DNA from: Oricola sp. | GTDB lineage: Bacteria; Pseudomonadota; Alphaproteobacteria; Rhizobiales; Rhizobiaceae | DNA length: 64,000 nucleotides | Reading direction: 5' to 3' | Assembly (NCBI RefSeq): GCF_022763245.1 | Contig: NZ_JALEGV010000040.1 | Coordinates: forward strand, 62,001 to 126,000 | In this document: one piece after another, positions 17,374-26,075 of the stretch | How the letters are laid out: every line of letters begins with the position of its first letter | Position numbering within the stretch: position 1 is the stretch's first letter | The notes under the pieces: model-generated | Told to the model about the DNA's origin: nothing | What the model saw: only the letters and a program-made list of their open reading frames with translations | Database searches by the model: none | Position numbers and translations under genes: made by a program

Positions 17374-17398
17374 AGAGGGCGTTGGTGGCCGGCCACCA
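17374..17398. promoter_or_regulatory. Shared 13-bp motif plus 16-bp palindrome upstream of the racemase-family gene
   Basis: AGAGGGCGTTGGT at 17374-17386 is the reverse complement of 26042-26054 in the LysR promoter region, so both copies read the same way relative to the gene they precede. It overlaps a perfect palindrome TGGTGGCC/GGCCACCA at 17383-17398. The 17322-17594 gap otherwise holds no gene I can support. Confidence 0.5.
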
Positions 17399-17594
17399 GG
17401 TGACCGATGACGCGTCCGAAGGTCAAACTGTCGTTCCTCCCTCACCCGGCTTGCGGGGACATAGGTCGCTGGACTCGCATGAGCCTGCAAAGCGGTGCGT
17501 GGCGCGTCGATAGGCAGGCTTCGAAGTCAATGTGAGCCCCTGCCGAACCGAAATCGATGGTGTGCTTGCATCCCGTGTGTGCCTCGCCAATCAC

Positions 17595-19094
17595 TCACAA
17601 CGCCATCGTCACAGCCTTGGTGCGCAAGACGTGATCGATCTGCTCGCGGCCCAGATCCTTGCCGAAGCCGGATGATTTGCATCCGCCGAAGGGCATCGCG
17701 CTGTCGCCGACGTCATGGCAATTGATCCAGACGCTTCCGGCGTCGATCCGTCGGGCCACACGCTGCGCTCGGGCGCCATCCGCCGTCCAGACGCTGGCCG
17801 CCAGCCCGTAGACGCTGTCATTCGCCAGATGGACAACCTCGTCTTCGCTCTCGAATGGCAGGACGGCGAGCACCGGGCCGAAAATCTCCTCCTGGACAAG
17901 GGGATGCCGATTGTCGCTCATCGCTACGAGGGTCGGCTGGACGAAATAACCTGGTCGCTCACAAAGCCCGCCGCCGATAAGGACGTCACCGTCCGCATTC
18001 GCCATCTGCAGATAGCGGGCGACGGATTGCCGGTGTTCTGCCGAAACGAGCGGCCCGATATCGCAGGCGGGATCGAGCCCCTCGCAAACCTTGAGACCGG
18101 CGAGCATGTCCGTCAGCGCCGCAACGCCTTCCTCATAGACGTCGCGGTGGAGATAGAGCCGGGACCCCGCCGAGCAATTCTGTCCGGTGTTGAAGAAGAC
18201 GCTCCACCGCGCCGCCTCGGCGAGGGTCTGGAGGTCAGCGTCAGGGAACGCCAGCATCGGCGACTTGCCGCCCAGTTCCAGTGTGACCGGGGCGAAATGG
18301 CGGACCGACGCCAGGCCGACCTGCATGCCGGTGACGGTCGATCCCGTGAAGGACATCTTGTCCACGCCGGGGTGTGCGGACAAATGCGCGCCGACCGTCG
18401 CGCCAAGGCCCGTGACCACATTCAGGACGCCATCGGGAAGCCCCGCTTTCTGTGCGAGCCTGCAGAAATACTGCATGCTCAGCGGGGTCACTTCAGCCGT
18501 TTTCAGGACCATCGTACAGCCGACCGCAAGCGGTGCCGCGCATTTCCACATCGCCATGTTGAACGGGAAATTCCAAGGCGTGATCGCGCCAACTACACCG
18601 ATCGGCTCCTTCAGCGTGTAGGCGAAATAGTCGCCCGCCGAAATGTCGCGCGTCGCGCCTTCGATCTTGGTCGCCCAACCGGCCATGTAGCGAATGAGAT
18701 CGGCCGAACCGAGGATGTCGATTTCGCGGCACGGCCCGATTGCCTTGCCGGTGTCGAGCGTCTCGATCTGCGCAAGCGTCTCGGCATGGTCTTCCACGAG
18801 GTCTGCAAGCCGCCACAGGATGCGCTGCCGCTCATTTGGCGCCATGCGTGGCCAAGGGCCCTGATCGAAGGCACGTCGGGCCGCTGCAACCGCGACGTCC
18901 ACATCGGCCGGCGTTCCAAGGAGGACTCCCGACAGCGGAGCGCCGGTGGACGGCTCCATGACCGCCCTCGTCCCGCTCGCCTGACCTTCGGTGAATTGCC
19001 CGTCCACGAACATGCGCGGCGGACCGTCGAGAAATTCACGCGCGGCGTCCGTGACCGGGTAGTTCGCCAGATAGGCCTCGATTTGCGGATCCAT
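17595..19094 (-). CDS. NAD(P)-dependent aldehyde dehydrogenase
   Basis: A 499-residue cytoplasmic ALDH that oxidises an aldehyde to an acid. The catalytic residues are in place: Asn175 (TPWNFPFN), Glu273 (LELGGKSP) and Cys307 (NTGQNCSAGS). The NAD-binding GSTVTG motif is at about 251-256. The family resembles betaine-aldehyde, aminobutyraldehyde and gamma-glutamyl-aminobutyraldehyde dehydrogenases. AAGGA lies upstream of the ATG. It follows the acetylpolyamine-amidohydrolase-like gene by 21 bases in the same operon, so an amino-aldehyde is a likely substrate. Confidence 0.93.
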   Translation of the reverse strand: MDPQIEAYLANYPVTDAAREFLDGPPRMFVDGQFTEGQASGTRAVMEPSTGAPLSGVLLGTPADVDVAVAAARRAFDQGPWPRMAPNERQRILWRLADLVEDHAETLAQIETLDTGKAIGPCREIDILGSADLIRYMAGWATKIEGATRDISAGDYFAYTLKEPIGVVGAITPWNFPFNMAMWKCAAPLAVGCTMVLKTAEVTPLSMQYFCRLAQKAGLPDGVLNVVTGLGATVGAHLSAHPGVDKMSFTGSTVTGMQVGLASVRHFAPVTLELGGKSPMLAFPDADLQTLAEAARWSVFFNTGQNCSAGSRLYLHRDVYEEGVAALTDMLAGLKVCEGLDPACDIGPLVSAEHRQSVARYLQMANADGDVLIGGGLCERPGYFVQPTLVAMSDNRHPLVQEEIFGPVLAVLPFESEDEVVHLANDSVYGLAASVWTADGARAQRVARRIDAGSVWINCHDVGDSAMPFGGCKSSGFGKDLGREQIDHVLRTKAVTMAL

Positions 19095-19115
19095 GACGTC
19101 CTTCCCGTTGATGTG

Positions 19116-20135
19116 TCAGCAGCCGAACCCGGTCAGAACCTTCTCGACATTCACGCCCAGGTCAGCGACGGCATAGCCGCCCTCCATCACGAAGACCGTC
19201 GACAGACCGAGGTCGCCGATGCGACGGCCTATTTCCGTGAAGTCGTCGGAGGCGATGGCGAAGAAGGATTGCGGATCGCGTTCGTAAAGATCGACACCGA
19301 GCGAGACCACGAGGACATCCGGCGCGAAGGTTTCGATGTGCCTGGACGCGTCGCCAAGGGCGGCGGCCCATTGCCCGAACCCCGTTCCGGGCGGCAAGGG
19401 ATAATTGCGGTTGCAGCCCTCGCCCGGACCCGCTCCGGTCTCATCCGCACAGCCGAGATAGAAGGGATAGGCCCGGTCCGGATCGCCGTGGAGCGAACAG
19501 AAGAGAACATCGGCTCTCTCGTAGAAGATGTCCTGCGTGCCGTTGCCATGGTGGAAATCAATGTCGAGCACCGCGACCCGGTCGGCGCCTAGGTCCCGCA
19601 GATATTGGGCGGCGATGGCTGCGTTGTTGAGATAACAATAGCCGCCGAACTGCGCTGTCATGCAGTGATGACCGGGCGGGCGGCATAGCGCGAAAGCGGC
19701 GCGCTCACCTGTCGAGACAGCATCCGCGGCCGAAAGGGCGGCGTTTGCGCTGGCGCGCGCGGCCTGAAACGTGTCCTTCATGATCGCGGATTCGCCCGAG
19801 AAGGCGAAATACCCGATCTTCCCCTCGATGTGCGTGGGGCAGCGGCGGCCGGTCCTGTGCGACGGCATGACGGTCGCGATGGCTTCGCCCCTGAAGCCGG
19901 CCGCGGTCCACTCGTCCCAGCAACCGGACAGGAAATCGACATAGGCCGGATCGTGGATCCGCTTGAGCGGCCCAAGTCCGAAATCGCGTGGCGCAAGGAC
20001 GGGGCCTATCGTCTCCATCCGCGCGAGGACTTGGTCGATCCGGTCGGGTGTTTCAAACGGCGTGATCATCTCGCCGCCGAAGACCTCGTGGGTCGGGGCA
20101 TGCAGGCGTTGGTCCGGGCTGAAATAGACGTTCAT
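19116..20135 (-). CDS. Acetylpolyamine amidohydrolase-like deacetylase (HDAC superfamily)
   Basis: A 339-residue zinc deacetylase. HDAC-fold motifs: RPPGHH with His156-His157, LDIDFHHGNGTQ giving zinc ligands Asp193 and His195, LGVDLYERDP with the third ligand Asp, and EGGY near the C-terminus. The N-terminal YFSPDQRLHAPTHEVFGGE and the length match bacterial acetylpolyamine amidohydrolases. Such enzymes remove acetyl groups from small N-acetylated amines. Here it sits between an ABC permease and an aldehyde dehydrogenase, so it probably unmasks an amine that is then oxidised. Confidence 0.9.
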   Translation of the reverse strand: MNVYFSPDQRLHAPTHEVFGGEMITPFETPDRIDQVLARMETIGPVLAPRDFGLGPLKRIHDPAYVDFLSGCWDEWTAAGFRGEAIATVMPSHRTGRRCPTHIEGKIGYFAFSGESAIMKDTFQAARASANAALSAADAVSTGERAAFALCRPPGHHCMTAQFGGYCYLNNAAIAAQYLRDLGADRVAVLDIDFHHGNGTQDIFYERADVLFCSLHGDPDRAYPFYLGCADETGAGPGEGCNRNYPLPPGTGFGQWAAALGDASRHIETFAPDVLVVSLGVDLYERDPQSFFAIASDDFTEIGRRIGDLGLSTVFVMEGGYAVADLGVNVEKVLTGFGC

Positions 20136-20162
20136 GGCTTTGTTCCGTGGCGCTCGTGCGGG

Positions 20163-22175
20163 TCAACGCGGGATCGGGACGCCGAGATGGAAGGCGATCT
20201 TGCGGTTCAACGCCTTGAGGTAACGATCGAAGACGATGGCCATGCCGGCGATGCCGAGCCCCGCCAGCAGGCCGTCTCCCGCCGCGACGCGCGCAATCGC
20301 CACCAGAGTGGTTTCCTCCAGACCGCGCGTGCCGACGAGCGCCGTGATCACCAGCATCCCGAAAGACATCATGACGACCTGGTTCAACCCCAGGAGGATC
20401 GTCGGCAGGGCCAGCGGCAGCTTGACCTGGGTCAGCAGTTGCAGCCGACTGCATCCGGACATGATCGCGCCTTCGACCAGATTGAGGCGCACGCCCCGGA
20501 TCCCGGCACTCGTGTACCGGATGGCCGGCGCGATCCCGTAGAGGATGATCGCGACAAAGGCCGGGAAATCGCCAATGCTGAAGAGCATCACGACCGGGAT
20601 GAGATAGACGAATGTCGGCAACGTCTGCAGCACGTCGACGAACGCGATCAGGACACGTTCCGCCCTGTCGCTGAGACGGGCCCACAGCCCCAATAGCGTG
20701 CCGATGATCATCGCGACGACGACCGACATCGACACGAGATAGAGCGACATCATCGCCTTCTTCCAATAGCCGAGAAGCGCGATCGCGACGAAGATGGCGA
20801 TGCCGAGCATTGCGAGGCGCCAGCCGCCGAGGATCCAGCCGAGCGCGCCGATCACGATGACGAAGGAAGCCCATGGCACGGTCAGGAAGAAGATCTTGAC
20901 CGGCTTGAGCAGGTAAACGATCGCCGTGTCGCGCACTGCGTCGATCTGCGTGTCGAAGGTCGCGCCGATCCATTGGACCGCGCCGTTGCCGAAGCGCCCA
21001 AGGGAGATCACCAACTCATCCGGCCACTGATGCATTGCGGGAACGAAGACGGAGATCAGGATGGCCACCGCCAGGATCGCGGCGCATCCGAGCGGCAGCG
21101 CATGGCGCGCAATCCACGGCTGGTCGGTGGCGGTGTGGGCGGGGCGTTTGGTGGCGATGGCGTAGGACAACCTGTCGAGCGTGATCGCGATCAGCGTGAT
21201 TGCGAGGCCGGACGCCATGGCGTCGCCCATGCGCATCGATTTCAGCGCCTTCAGGACATCGCCGCCAAGCCCGCCAGCGCCGATCAGCGAGGCGACGATG
21301 ACGACGGCCAGCGACAGCATGATGACCTGGTTGACGCCCAGGAGGAGCTTGTTCCGGGCGGCCGGCACGCGCACGAGCCAGGTCAACTGGAACGGGCTGC
21401 AGCCCGCGATCTCGCCGAACTCGCTGACGCTGCGCGGCAAGGCGTGCAGCGCTTCGGTCGTCACGCGCGCCATCGGCGGAAGCGCGAAAACGATCGTCGC
21501 CATGAGGGCGGCGACCGGGCCGAAACCGAAGAACAGGATCATCGGCACCAGATAGGAAAACAGCGGCAGGGTCTGCATGGTGTCGTAGAGCGGCTGCAGG
21601 GCGGCGTTCAGCCAGGGCTTTCGATATCCCCATATGCCGAGCACAACCCCGCCGAAGCCGCCGAGAATGACCGCGATGATGACCGATGCGAGCGTCAGCA
21701 TGGCCGACTCCCACAGTCCGAACACCGCGAAGGCCGCGAAACAGAGGCCGGTCCAAAGCGCGAGACGACTGGACGCATACCACCAGGCAACGAGGCAGAA
21801 GACACCGGTCGTGCCGATCCACGGCAGGGCCGGAATGTGGAAGGGCGGCGCGTCCTGCCTGTAGAAGGTGAAACCGTCGGCCAGGAGGCCCGCGAGCAGT
21901 TCGAACGGCTGGGAAATCAACCAGCCGACGGAACGCGTGATGGAGGAGAACCGCACCGGTCCGATCTGGAATTCACGGGCGAGGTATTTCATGGCGTCGG
22001 TCAGCGGCGTCGCGAGATCGAAGATCCAACCCTGCGGAACGACGACAAGCGGGTTGCCACGGTCCAGAAAGGCGAGCGCCCATGAAGCGGCAAGCGCAAG
22101 GATCAGCGCCAGGTGGTGCAGGCGCAAGGACGGCACCCCCGGCACGGCCACGGTATAGCGCGCGAGGGCCGTCAT
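20163..22175 (-). CDS. Fused double ProW-type ABC permease (quaternary amine importer)
   Basis: A 670-residue inner-membrane protein with two complete ProW-like permease domains in one chain. Each half has its own EAA loop: about 255-272 (EIAGCSPFQLTWLVRVP) and about 568-587 (EGAIMSGCSRLQLLTQVKLP). Each is followed by a similar block (LGVNQVIMLSLAVVIVASL and LGLNQVVMMSFGMLVITAL). ProW normally acts as a homodimer, so this gene encodes a built-in heterodimer. The ATG overlaps the ATPase stop codon (ATGA). It works with the ProV-like ATPase and probably with the ProX-like protein at 27171 on the opposite strand. Confidence 0.92.
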   Translation of the reverse strand: MTALARYTVAVPGVPSLRLHHLALILALAASWALAFLDRGNPLVVVPQGWIFDLATPLTDAMKYLAREFQIGPVRFSSITRSVGWLISQPFELLAGLLADGFTFYRQDAPPFHIPALPWIGTTGVFCLVAWWYASSRLALWTGLCFAAFAVFGLWESAMLTLASVIIAVILGGFGGVVLGIWGYRKPWLNAALQPLYDTMQTLPLFSYLVPMILFFGFGPVAALMATIVFALPPMARVTTEALHALPRSVSEFGEIAGCSPFQLTWLVRVPAARNKLLLGVNQVIMLSLAVVIVASLIGAGGLGGDVLKALKSMRMGDAMASGLAITLIAITLDRLSYAIATKRPAHTATDQPWIARHALPLGCAAILAVAILISVFVPAMHQWPDELVISLGRFGNGAVQWIGATFDTQIDAVRDTAIVYLLKPVKIFFLTVPWASFVIVIGALGWILGGWRLAMLGIAIFVAIALLGYWKKAMMSLYLVSMSVVVAMIIGTLLGLWARLSDRAERVLIAFVDVLQTLPTFVYLIPVVMLFSIGDFPAFVAIILYGIAPAIRYTSAGIRGVRLNLVEGAIMSGCSRLQLLTQVKLPLALPTILLGLNQVVMMSFGMLVITALVGTRGLEETTLVAIARVAAGDGLLAGLGIAGMAIVFDRYLKALNRKIAFHLGVPIPR

Positions 22176-23191
22176 ATCAGGTAGGCCGCCAAGTCGCGGC
22201 GATGGAGCGTGCCGAGCAATGCGCCGCTTGCGTCGAGAACCGGATGATGCCCCTCGCCCGCGATGACATCCGCCGCCACCTCGACAAGCCGCGCTTCCGC
22301 CGGGACGGCCATGTCGTTGGTCGGCGTTCCGCCCGCGGTCATGATCGAGCGCACGCGCAGGACCTTTTCCTTCGGGATGTCCCGCGTGAATTTGGTGACG
22401 TAGTCGTCGGCCGGATCGAGGATCAGCTCTTCCGGCTTGCCGATCTGCACGACCCGCCCGTCCTTCATCACAGCCATGCGGTCGGCGAGACGGACGGCCT
22501 CGTCGAAATCATGGGTGACGAAGACAATCGTCTTCTTCAGGAGGCCTTGCAGGCGCAGGAATTCCGACTGCATGTCCTGCCGGATCAGCGGATCGAGCGC
22601 CGAGAAGGGCTCGTCCAGAAACCACACTTCCGGCTGTGTCGTGAGGCTGCGGGCGATGCCGACGCGCTGCTGCTGCCCGCCGGACAGTTCGTCCGGGTAG
22701 TAGGTCTCCCGGCCCTCGAGACCGACCAGCGCGATCATCTTCCGGGCGGCTTCTTCCCGCGTGCGACGATCGGCGCCCTGAACGCGCAGCGGAAACGCGA
22801 CATTGCCGAGCACGGTGAGATGCGGCAGCAGGGCGAAGTCCTGAAACACCATGCTGATCTTGCGGCGCCGGAGCTCGACGAGGTCCCTGTCGCTGAGATC
22901 GGCGATATTGACGCCGTCGATCAGAACGCGTCCGCCAGTGAGGTCATGCAGCCCGGTCATGCACCGCAGGAGGGTCGATTTTCCGGAGCCGGACAGGCCC
23001 ATGATGATGAAGATCTCGCCCTTCTTCACTTTCAGGCTGGCATGCCTGACGCCGGCAATCAGTTTGCGGTTTTTCAAATCATCGTCGCTGGGATCGGGAC
23101 CGAGATTCCGCAAAGCGGAGGCGGCACCGTCACCGAAAATCTTCCAGACGGCGTCGCACTCCAGTATCGTCTCGGCATCCTTGTCTGGCAT
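22172..23191 (-). CDS. ProV-like ABC ATPase of a quaternary amine importer
   Basis: A 339-residue ATPase. The ATG at 23191 (MPDKDAETIL) follows GAGGG at a good distance; a longer reading from an in-frame GTG at 23257 is less likely. Motifs: Walker A GLSGSGKST, Q-loop FQDFALLPH, signature LSGGQQQRVGIARSL, Walker B VWFLDEPFSALDP, His in FVTHDFDEA. The N-terminal insert with WKIFGDG is typical of glycine-betaine/proline ProV proteins, and the C-terminus carries a short CBS-like part (PVLDASGALLGTLHRRDL). It energises the fused permease encoded right after it. The 200-base gap before it may hold an internal promoter; I see no gene there. Confidence 0.93.
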   Translation of the reverse strand: MPDKDAETILECDAVWKIFGDGAASALRNLGPDPSDDDLKNRKLIAGVRHASLKVKKGEIFIIMGLSGSGKSTLLRCMTGLHDLTGGRVLIDGVNIADLSDRDLVELRRRKISMVFQDFALLPHLTVLGNVAFPLRVQGADRRTREEAARKMIALVGLEGRETYYPDELSGGQQQRVGIARSLTTQPEVWFLDEPFSALDPLIRQDMQSEFLRLQGLLKKTIVFVTHDFDEAVRLADRMAVMKDGRVVQIGKPEELILDPADDYVTKFTRDIPKEKVLRVRSIMTAGGTPTNDMAVPAEARLVEVAADVIAGEGHHPVLDASGALLGTLHRRDLAAYLI

Positions 23192-23391
23192 GACTTCAAA
23201 GCCCTCGCGGATCGCGCGGCATGGCTCCTGCCGCTTCGAAATGGCAATCTCCCTCACGTCAGTTGTCGTGCGAATACCGATCTTGAACCGGTTTGGTTTT
23301 GCAGCGACCGAAGTTTGAGTGCCAAAATTCGGGCAGTTTCCGGAGTTTCACGCCCAGAAAACGGGCAATCCGAGCGGACCACCGGACGTGA

Positions 23392-24636
23392 TCAGCCAAG
23401 TTCCAGCAGATCCATGACGACCCGGCACAGCAGCGTCGCGCCCCGAACGAGATCCTGATCCGCAGTGTCTTCGGCAGGGTTGTGGCTGATGCCGCCGATA
23501 CTCGGCACAAAGACCATGGCCGTCGGGCAGAAGGACGCCAAGGCCTGGGCGTCATGCCCGGCGCCCGACGGCATCCTGCGCGCGCGGTAGCCAAGCCGGC
23601 CGGCTGCGGTGAGAATTCGAGCTGTCAGGTCGGGCGACATCGCGGCCGCGGCATCACGCCCCGCGATGCTTCTTTCGACATGGACGCGCGCGCGTCGTGC
23701 ACAATCCTGGGCGATCGCCATCAGTCGGGCGAGGACGCTGTCGATGATGACATCCGTGCCCGCCCGAATTTCGAAGGTGAGGACCGCCCTGCCCGGCACC
23801 ACGTTGGAAGCGTCGGGCGAAAGCTTGAATGCGCCGAAGGTCAGGCGCACATCCTCCCCGAATTCGGTCTCGACCGCTGCAAAGCCTTTGGTGACCGTCT
23901 CGGCGGCGGCACGCATGGCGTCCCGGCGCAATGCCAGCGGCGTGGTGCCGGCATGATTGGCCTGCCCATGGAAGAGGAGTGTGCCGCTGAGCAGGCCGAC
24001 GATACTGTCGACCACGCCGATCTCCAGCCCCTCCGCCTCGAGGACCGGCCCTTGTTCGATGTGCAGTTCCAGAAAGGCCGCGATGTCTTGGCTCGGCCGC
24101 GATGCGTCACGAATGTCTTCCGGCGCCAGGCCGAAATCGCGCATCGCCGCCGACAGCGTTTCCCCGTCTCGTCCGGTGGAGTCGGCGACTTCGTCGGCCT
24201 CCAATTGACCGGTCATCGCCCGCGACCCGAGCAGGCTGATGAACGCCCCTTCCTCGTCGGCGAACGCGACGATTTCGAAAGCCGTTTTCAGATCGGGGCT
24301 ACGCGCATGAATCTGGCGGGCGATCTCGATCCCCGCCATGACGCCGAGCGCCCCGTCGAGCGCGCCGCCGCCCGGAACCGTGTCCACATGCGATCCGCAG
24401 ACGATCGCGGACCCGTGTTCGGGTCCCAGCCGGCCGATCAGATTGCCGGCCGCGTCCATGCGCACGGTCATGCCGGCATCTGCCATGCGCGCGCGCAACC
24501 ACGCCAGTGCCTGTCGATAGGCCGGCGAGAAGGCGGGACGATCGATACCCTGTCCGGCCGGTAATGCGCCGAATCCGGCGAGCACCTTGAGGTCGGAAAG
24601 CAGACGCTCTCCGGAAATGAGCGTTCCGTTTTCCAT
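23392..24636 (-). CDS. M20-family N-carbamoyl-amino-acid hydrolase / allantoate amidohydrolase-like
   Basis: A 414-residue binuclear metal amidohydrolase. Metal-ligand motifs: GSHVDTVPGGG (His83), ALDGALGV (Asp94), ADEEGA (Glu128-Glu129), ELHIEQGPVLE (His192) and the final His in ISHNPAEDT. The substrate-binding PSGAGHDAQ motif is also present. This is the pattern of hydantoinase-type N-carbamoyl-L-amino-acid hydrolases, ureidoglycolate hydrolases and allantoate amidohydrolases. It starts 13 bases after the M24-family gene. A C-N bond in a carbamoyl or amide intermediate of the pathway is the probable target. Confidence 0.92.
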   Translation of the reverse strand: MENGTLISGERLLSDLKVLAGFGALPAGQGIDRPAFSPAYRQALAWLRARMADAGMTVRMDAAGNLIGRLGPEHGSAIVCGSHVDTVPGGGALDGALGVMAGIEIARQIHARSPDLKTAFEIVAFADEEGAFISLLGSRAMTGQLEADEVADSTGRDGETLSAAMRDFGLAPEDIRDASRPSQDIAAFLELHIEQGPVLEAEGLEIGVVDSIVGLLSGTLLFHGQANHAGTTPLALRRDAMRAAAETVTKGFAAVETEFGEDVRLTFGAFKLSPDASNVVPGRAVLTFEIRAGTDVIIDSVLARLMAIAQDCARRARVHVERSIAGRDAAAAMSPDLTARILTAAGRLGYRARRMPSGAGHDAQALASFCPTAMVFVPSIGGISHNPAEDTADQDLVRGATLLCRVVMDLLELG

Positions 24637-24649
24637 CGCAGCCGCCAGC

Positions 24650-25915
24650 CTATTTGACGATGACTTGCCGGCTCAGATTGGAGAGCCTCTCGCAGCCATT
24701 CTCCGTGACGACGATCGATTCCGAGAAGCCGATTCCATATTCCCGATATTTCAGGCACAGCGGCGGCATGTGAAACGTCATGCCCTTTTGAAGCGGGCGG
24801 AGTTCATCCTGGCGAAGCGAGATGATTTCACCCTCGCCCCAATCCGGCGGATAGCTGACGCCGATGGAGTAGCCCAGGCGGTTGCGGTGGTATTCGCCGA
24901 ACCCGGCCTTTTGTGTCACCGCGCGCGCGGCCGTGTCGGCTTCATGCGGGGTCACGCCCGGCTTGATGGTCTCCAGTGCCGCTTCCACCGCACCGATGCA
25001 GGCTTCCGCCGCCCGCACCCATTCGTCCTTCGGAGTGCCGACGAAGATCGTGCGCATCAGCGCGGCGGTGTAGCGATGCTGCGACGCCGAGATCTCGAAA
25101 TACATCAGATCGTTGTCGGCCAGCCGATTGCTCCCGCCCGTCTGGTGCGGCAGGCATGAGCGCTCGCCGGCAAGCACGAAGGGCGGCAGCCCCATATATT
25201 CGCCGCCGTTTTCAAACAGCGTCTTGTTGACGACCGCGTTGATCTCGTCGCCGCTCGCACCCGGCCGCGTCGCGTCCCAGCCGGCCTGCATGGCGAGGTC
25301 GACCAGGTGCGCGGATTTGCGCATGACAGCGATTTCCTCGTCCGACTTGATCATGCGCGCATTCCACATGATCTGCGTCGCATCGACGAAGGTGTTTTCG
25401 GGCAGGTTGCGCAACAGCGTCTCGTGTTCGTCGACCGTGTAGAAGAACGTCTGTTTTTCGACGCCGATGCGGCAGGCCCCCGCCAGGCCAAGCTGCTGCA
25501 GGACATTGACCGTCACGCTTGGCGGGTGGTCCCAATCGAACACCTTGGCGATGCGCGTGCTCCAGGCGAATTCCGGCGTATTGATCCACTCGAAGTCGCG
25601 GACGAGGAAGACCGGTTCTCCATCCTTCGGCACGATGATGCAATGATACTTGTAGTAGCCCGGCGTTTCGTAACCGGTGAAATAGGTGATGTTTTCCGGG
25701 CCGCGGATGAGCAGCGCATCGAGATCCATCTCGGCCATCGCCGCCTGCACGATGTCGTAGCGGCGGACATATTCCTCGGGCGTGAAGGGCAACCGGTCAT
25801 GCACGATCATCGGCAGTTCGAAGCCCGATGCGGCGCGCCGGGTCGTCGGCTGGAAGGTCACGTGCTCGGTGTGCTCCGCGACGCTGAAAATCTCTCGGTC
25901 CTGCTCCAGTGCCAT
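24650..25915 (-). CDS. M24-family hydrolase, ectoine-hydrolase/creatinase-like, metal ligands lost
   Basis: A 421-residue pita-bread-fold protein. The ATG at 25915 follows GGAGAAG; a longer frame to 26026 runs through the promoter region. The closest pattern I recall is ectoine hydrolase (DoeA/EutD): GYSIGVSYPPDWGEGEIISLR and FSESIVVTENGCERLSN. The canonical M24 metal ligands are mostly replaced: Glu274 and Ala285 stand where two Asp are expected, Tyr349 where His is expected, and Pro for the first Glu; only Glu399 remains. Creatinase is a known metal-free relative, so hydrolysis of an amidine- or guanidine-like bond is plausible. It is the first gene of the minus operon, divergent from the LysR regulator. 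Confidence 0.85.
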   Translation of the reverse strand: MALEQDREIFSVAEHTEHVTFQPTTRRAASGFELPMIVHDRLPFTPEEYVRRYDIVQAAMAEMDLDALLIRGPENITYFTGYETPGYYKYHCIIVPKDGEPVFLVRDFEWINTPEFAWSTRIAKVFDWDHPPSVTVNVLQQLGLAGACRIGVEKQTFFYTVDEHETLLRNLPENTFVDATQIMWNARMIKSDEEIAVMRKSAHLVDLAMQAGWDATRPGASGDEINAVVNKTLFENGGEYMGLPPFVLAGERSCLPHQTGGSNRLADNDLMYFEISASQHRYTAALMRTIFVGTPKDEWVRAAEACIGAVEAALETIKPGVTPHEADTAARAVTQKAGFGEYHRNRLGYSIGVSYPPDWGEGEIISLRQDELRPLQKGMTFHMPPLCLKYREYGIGFSESIVVTENGCERLSNLSRQVIVK

Positions 25916-26041
25916 TGGGCTAACTTCTCCGGAATATGATTGCTCTGGCCGGCAGGCAGCGCCGGCCTCGGGGCAAACGCTAGGAGCGACCGGGAGAGCG
26001 ACATATTGCAAAGGAAGCGACTTCACTTCTAAACTTTCCGA

Positions 26042-26054
26042 ACCAACGCCCTCT
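26042..26054. promoter_or_regulatory. Shared 13-bp motif in the LysR divergent promoter region
   Basis: ACCAACGCCCTCT occurs 22 bases before the LysR start codon and again, same orientation relative to the gene, upstream of the racemase-family gene (17374-17386, opposite strand). The 25916-26075 region must hold promoters for both the LysR gene and the minus-strand operon. Binding by the LysR protein is inferred. Confidence 0.45.
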
Positions 26055-26075
26055 CAAATCCGGGATAATCGAAGT

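Noticed and set aside
24650-25915. Ectoine degradation (DoeA/EutD) as the pathway of the cluster
   Set aside because: The M24 protein and the EutA-like racemase fit, but there is no DoeB-type deacetylase (AstE fold), no EutB/EutC pair and no diaminobutyrate aminotransferase. The M20 and TMADH-like enzymes also do not belong to it.
24650-25915. DMSP lyase DddP, another M24-family enzyme
   Set aside because: DddP keeps most metal ligands and has a different C-terminal signature; the ectoine-hydrolase-like block here fits better.
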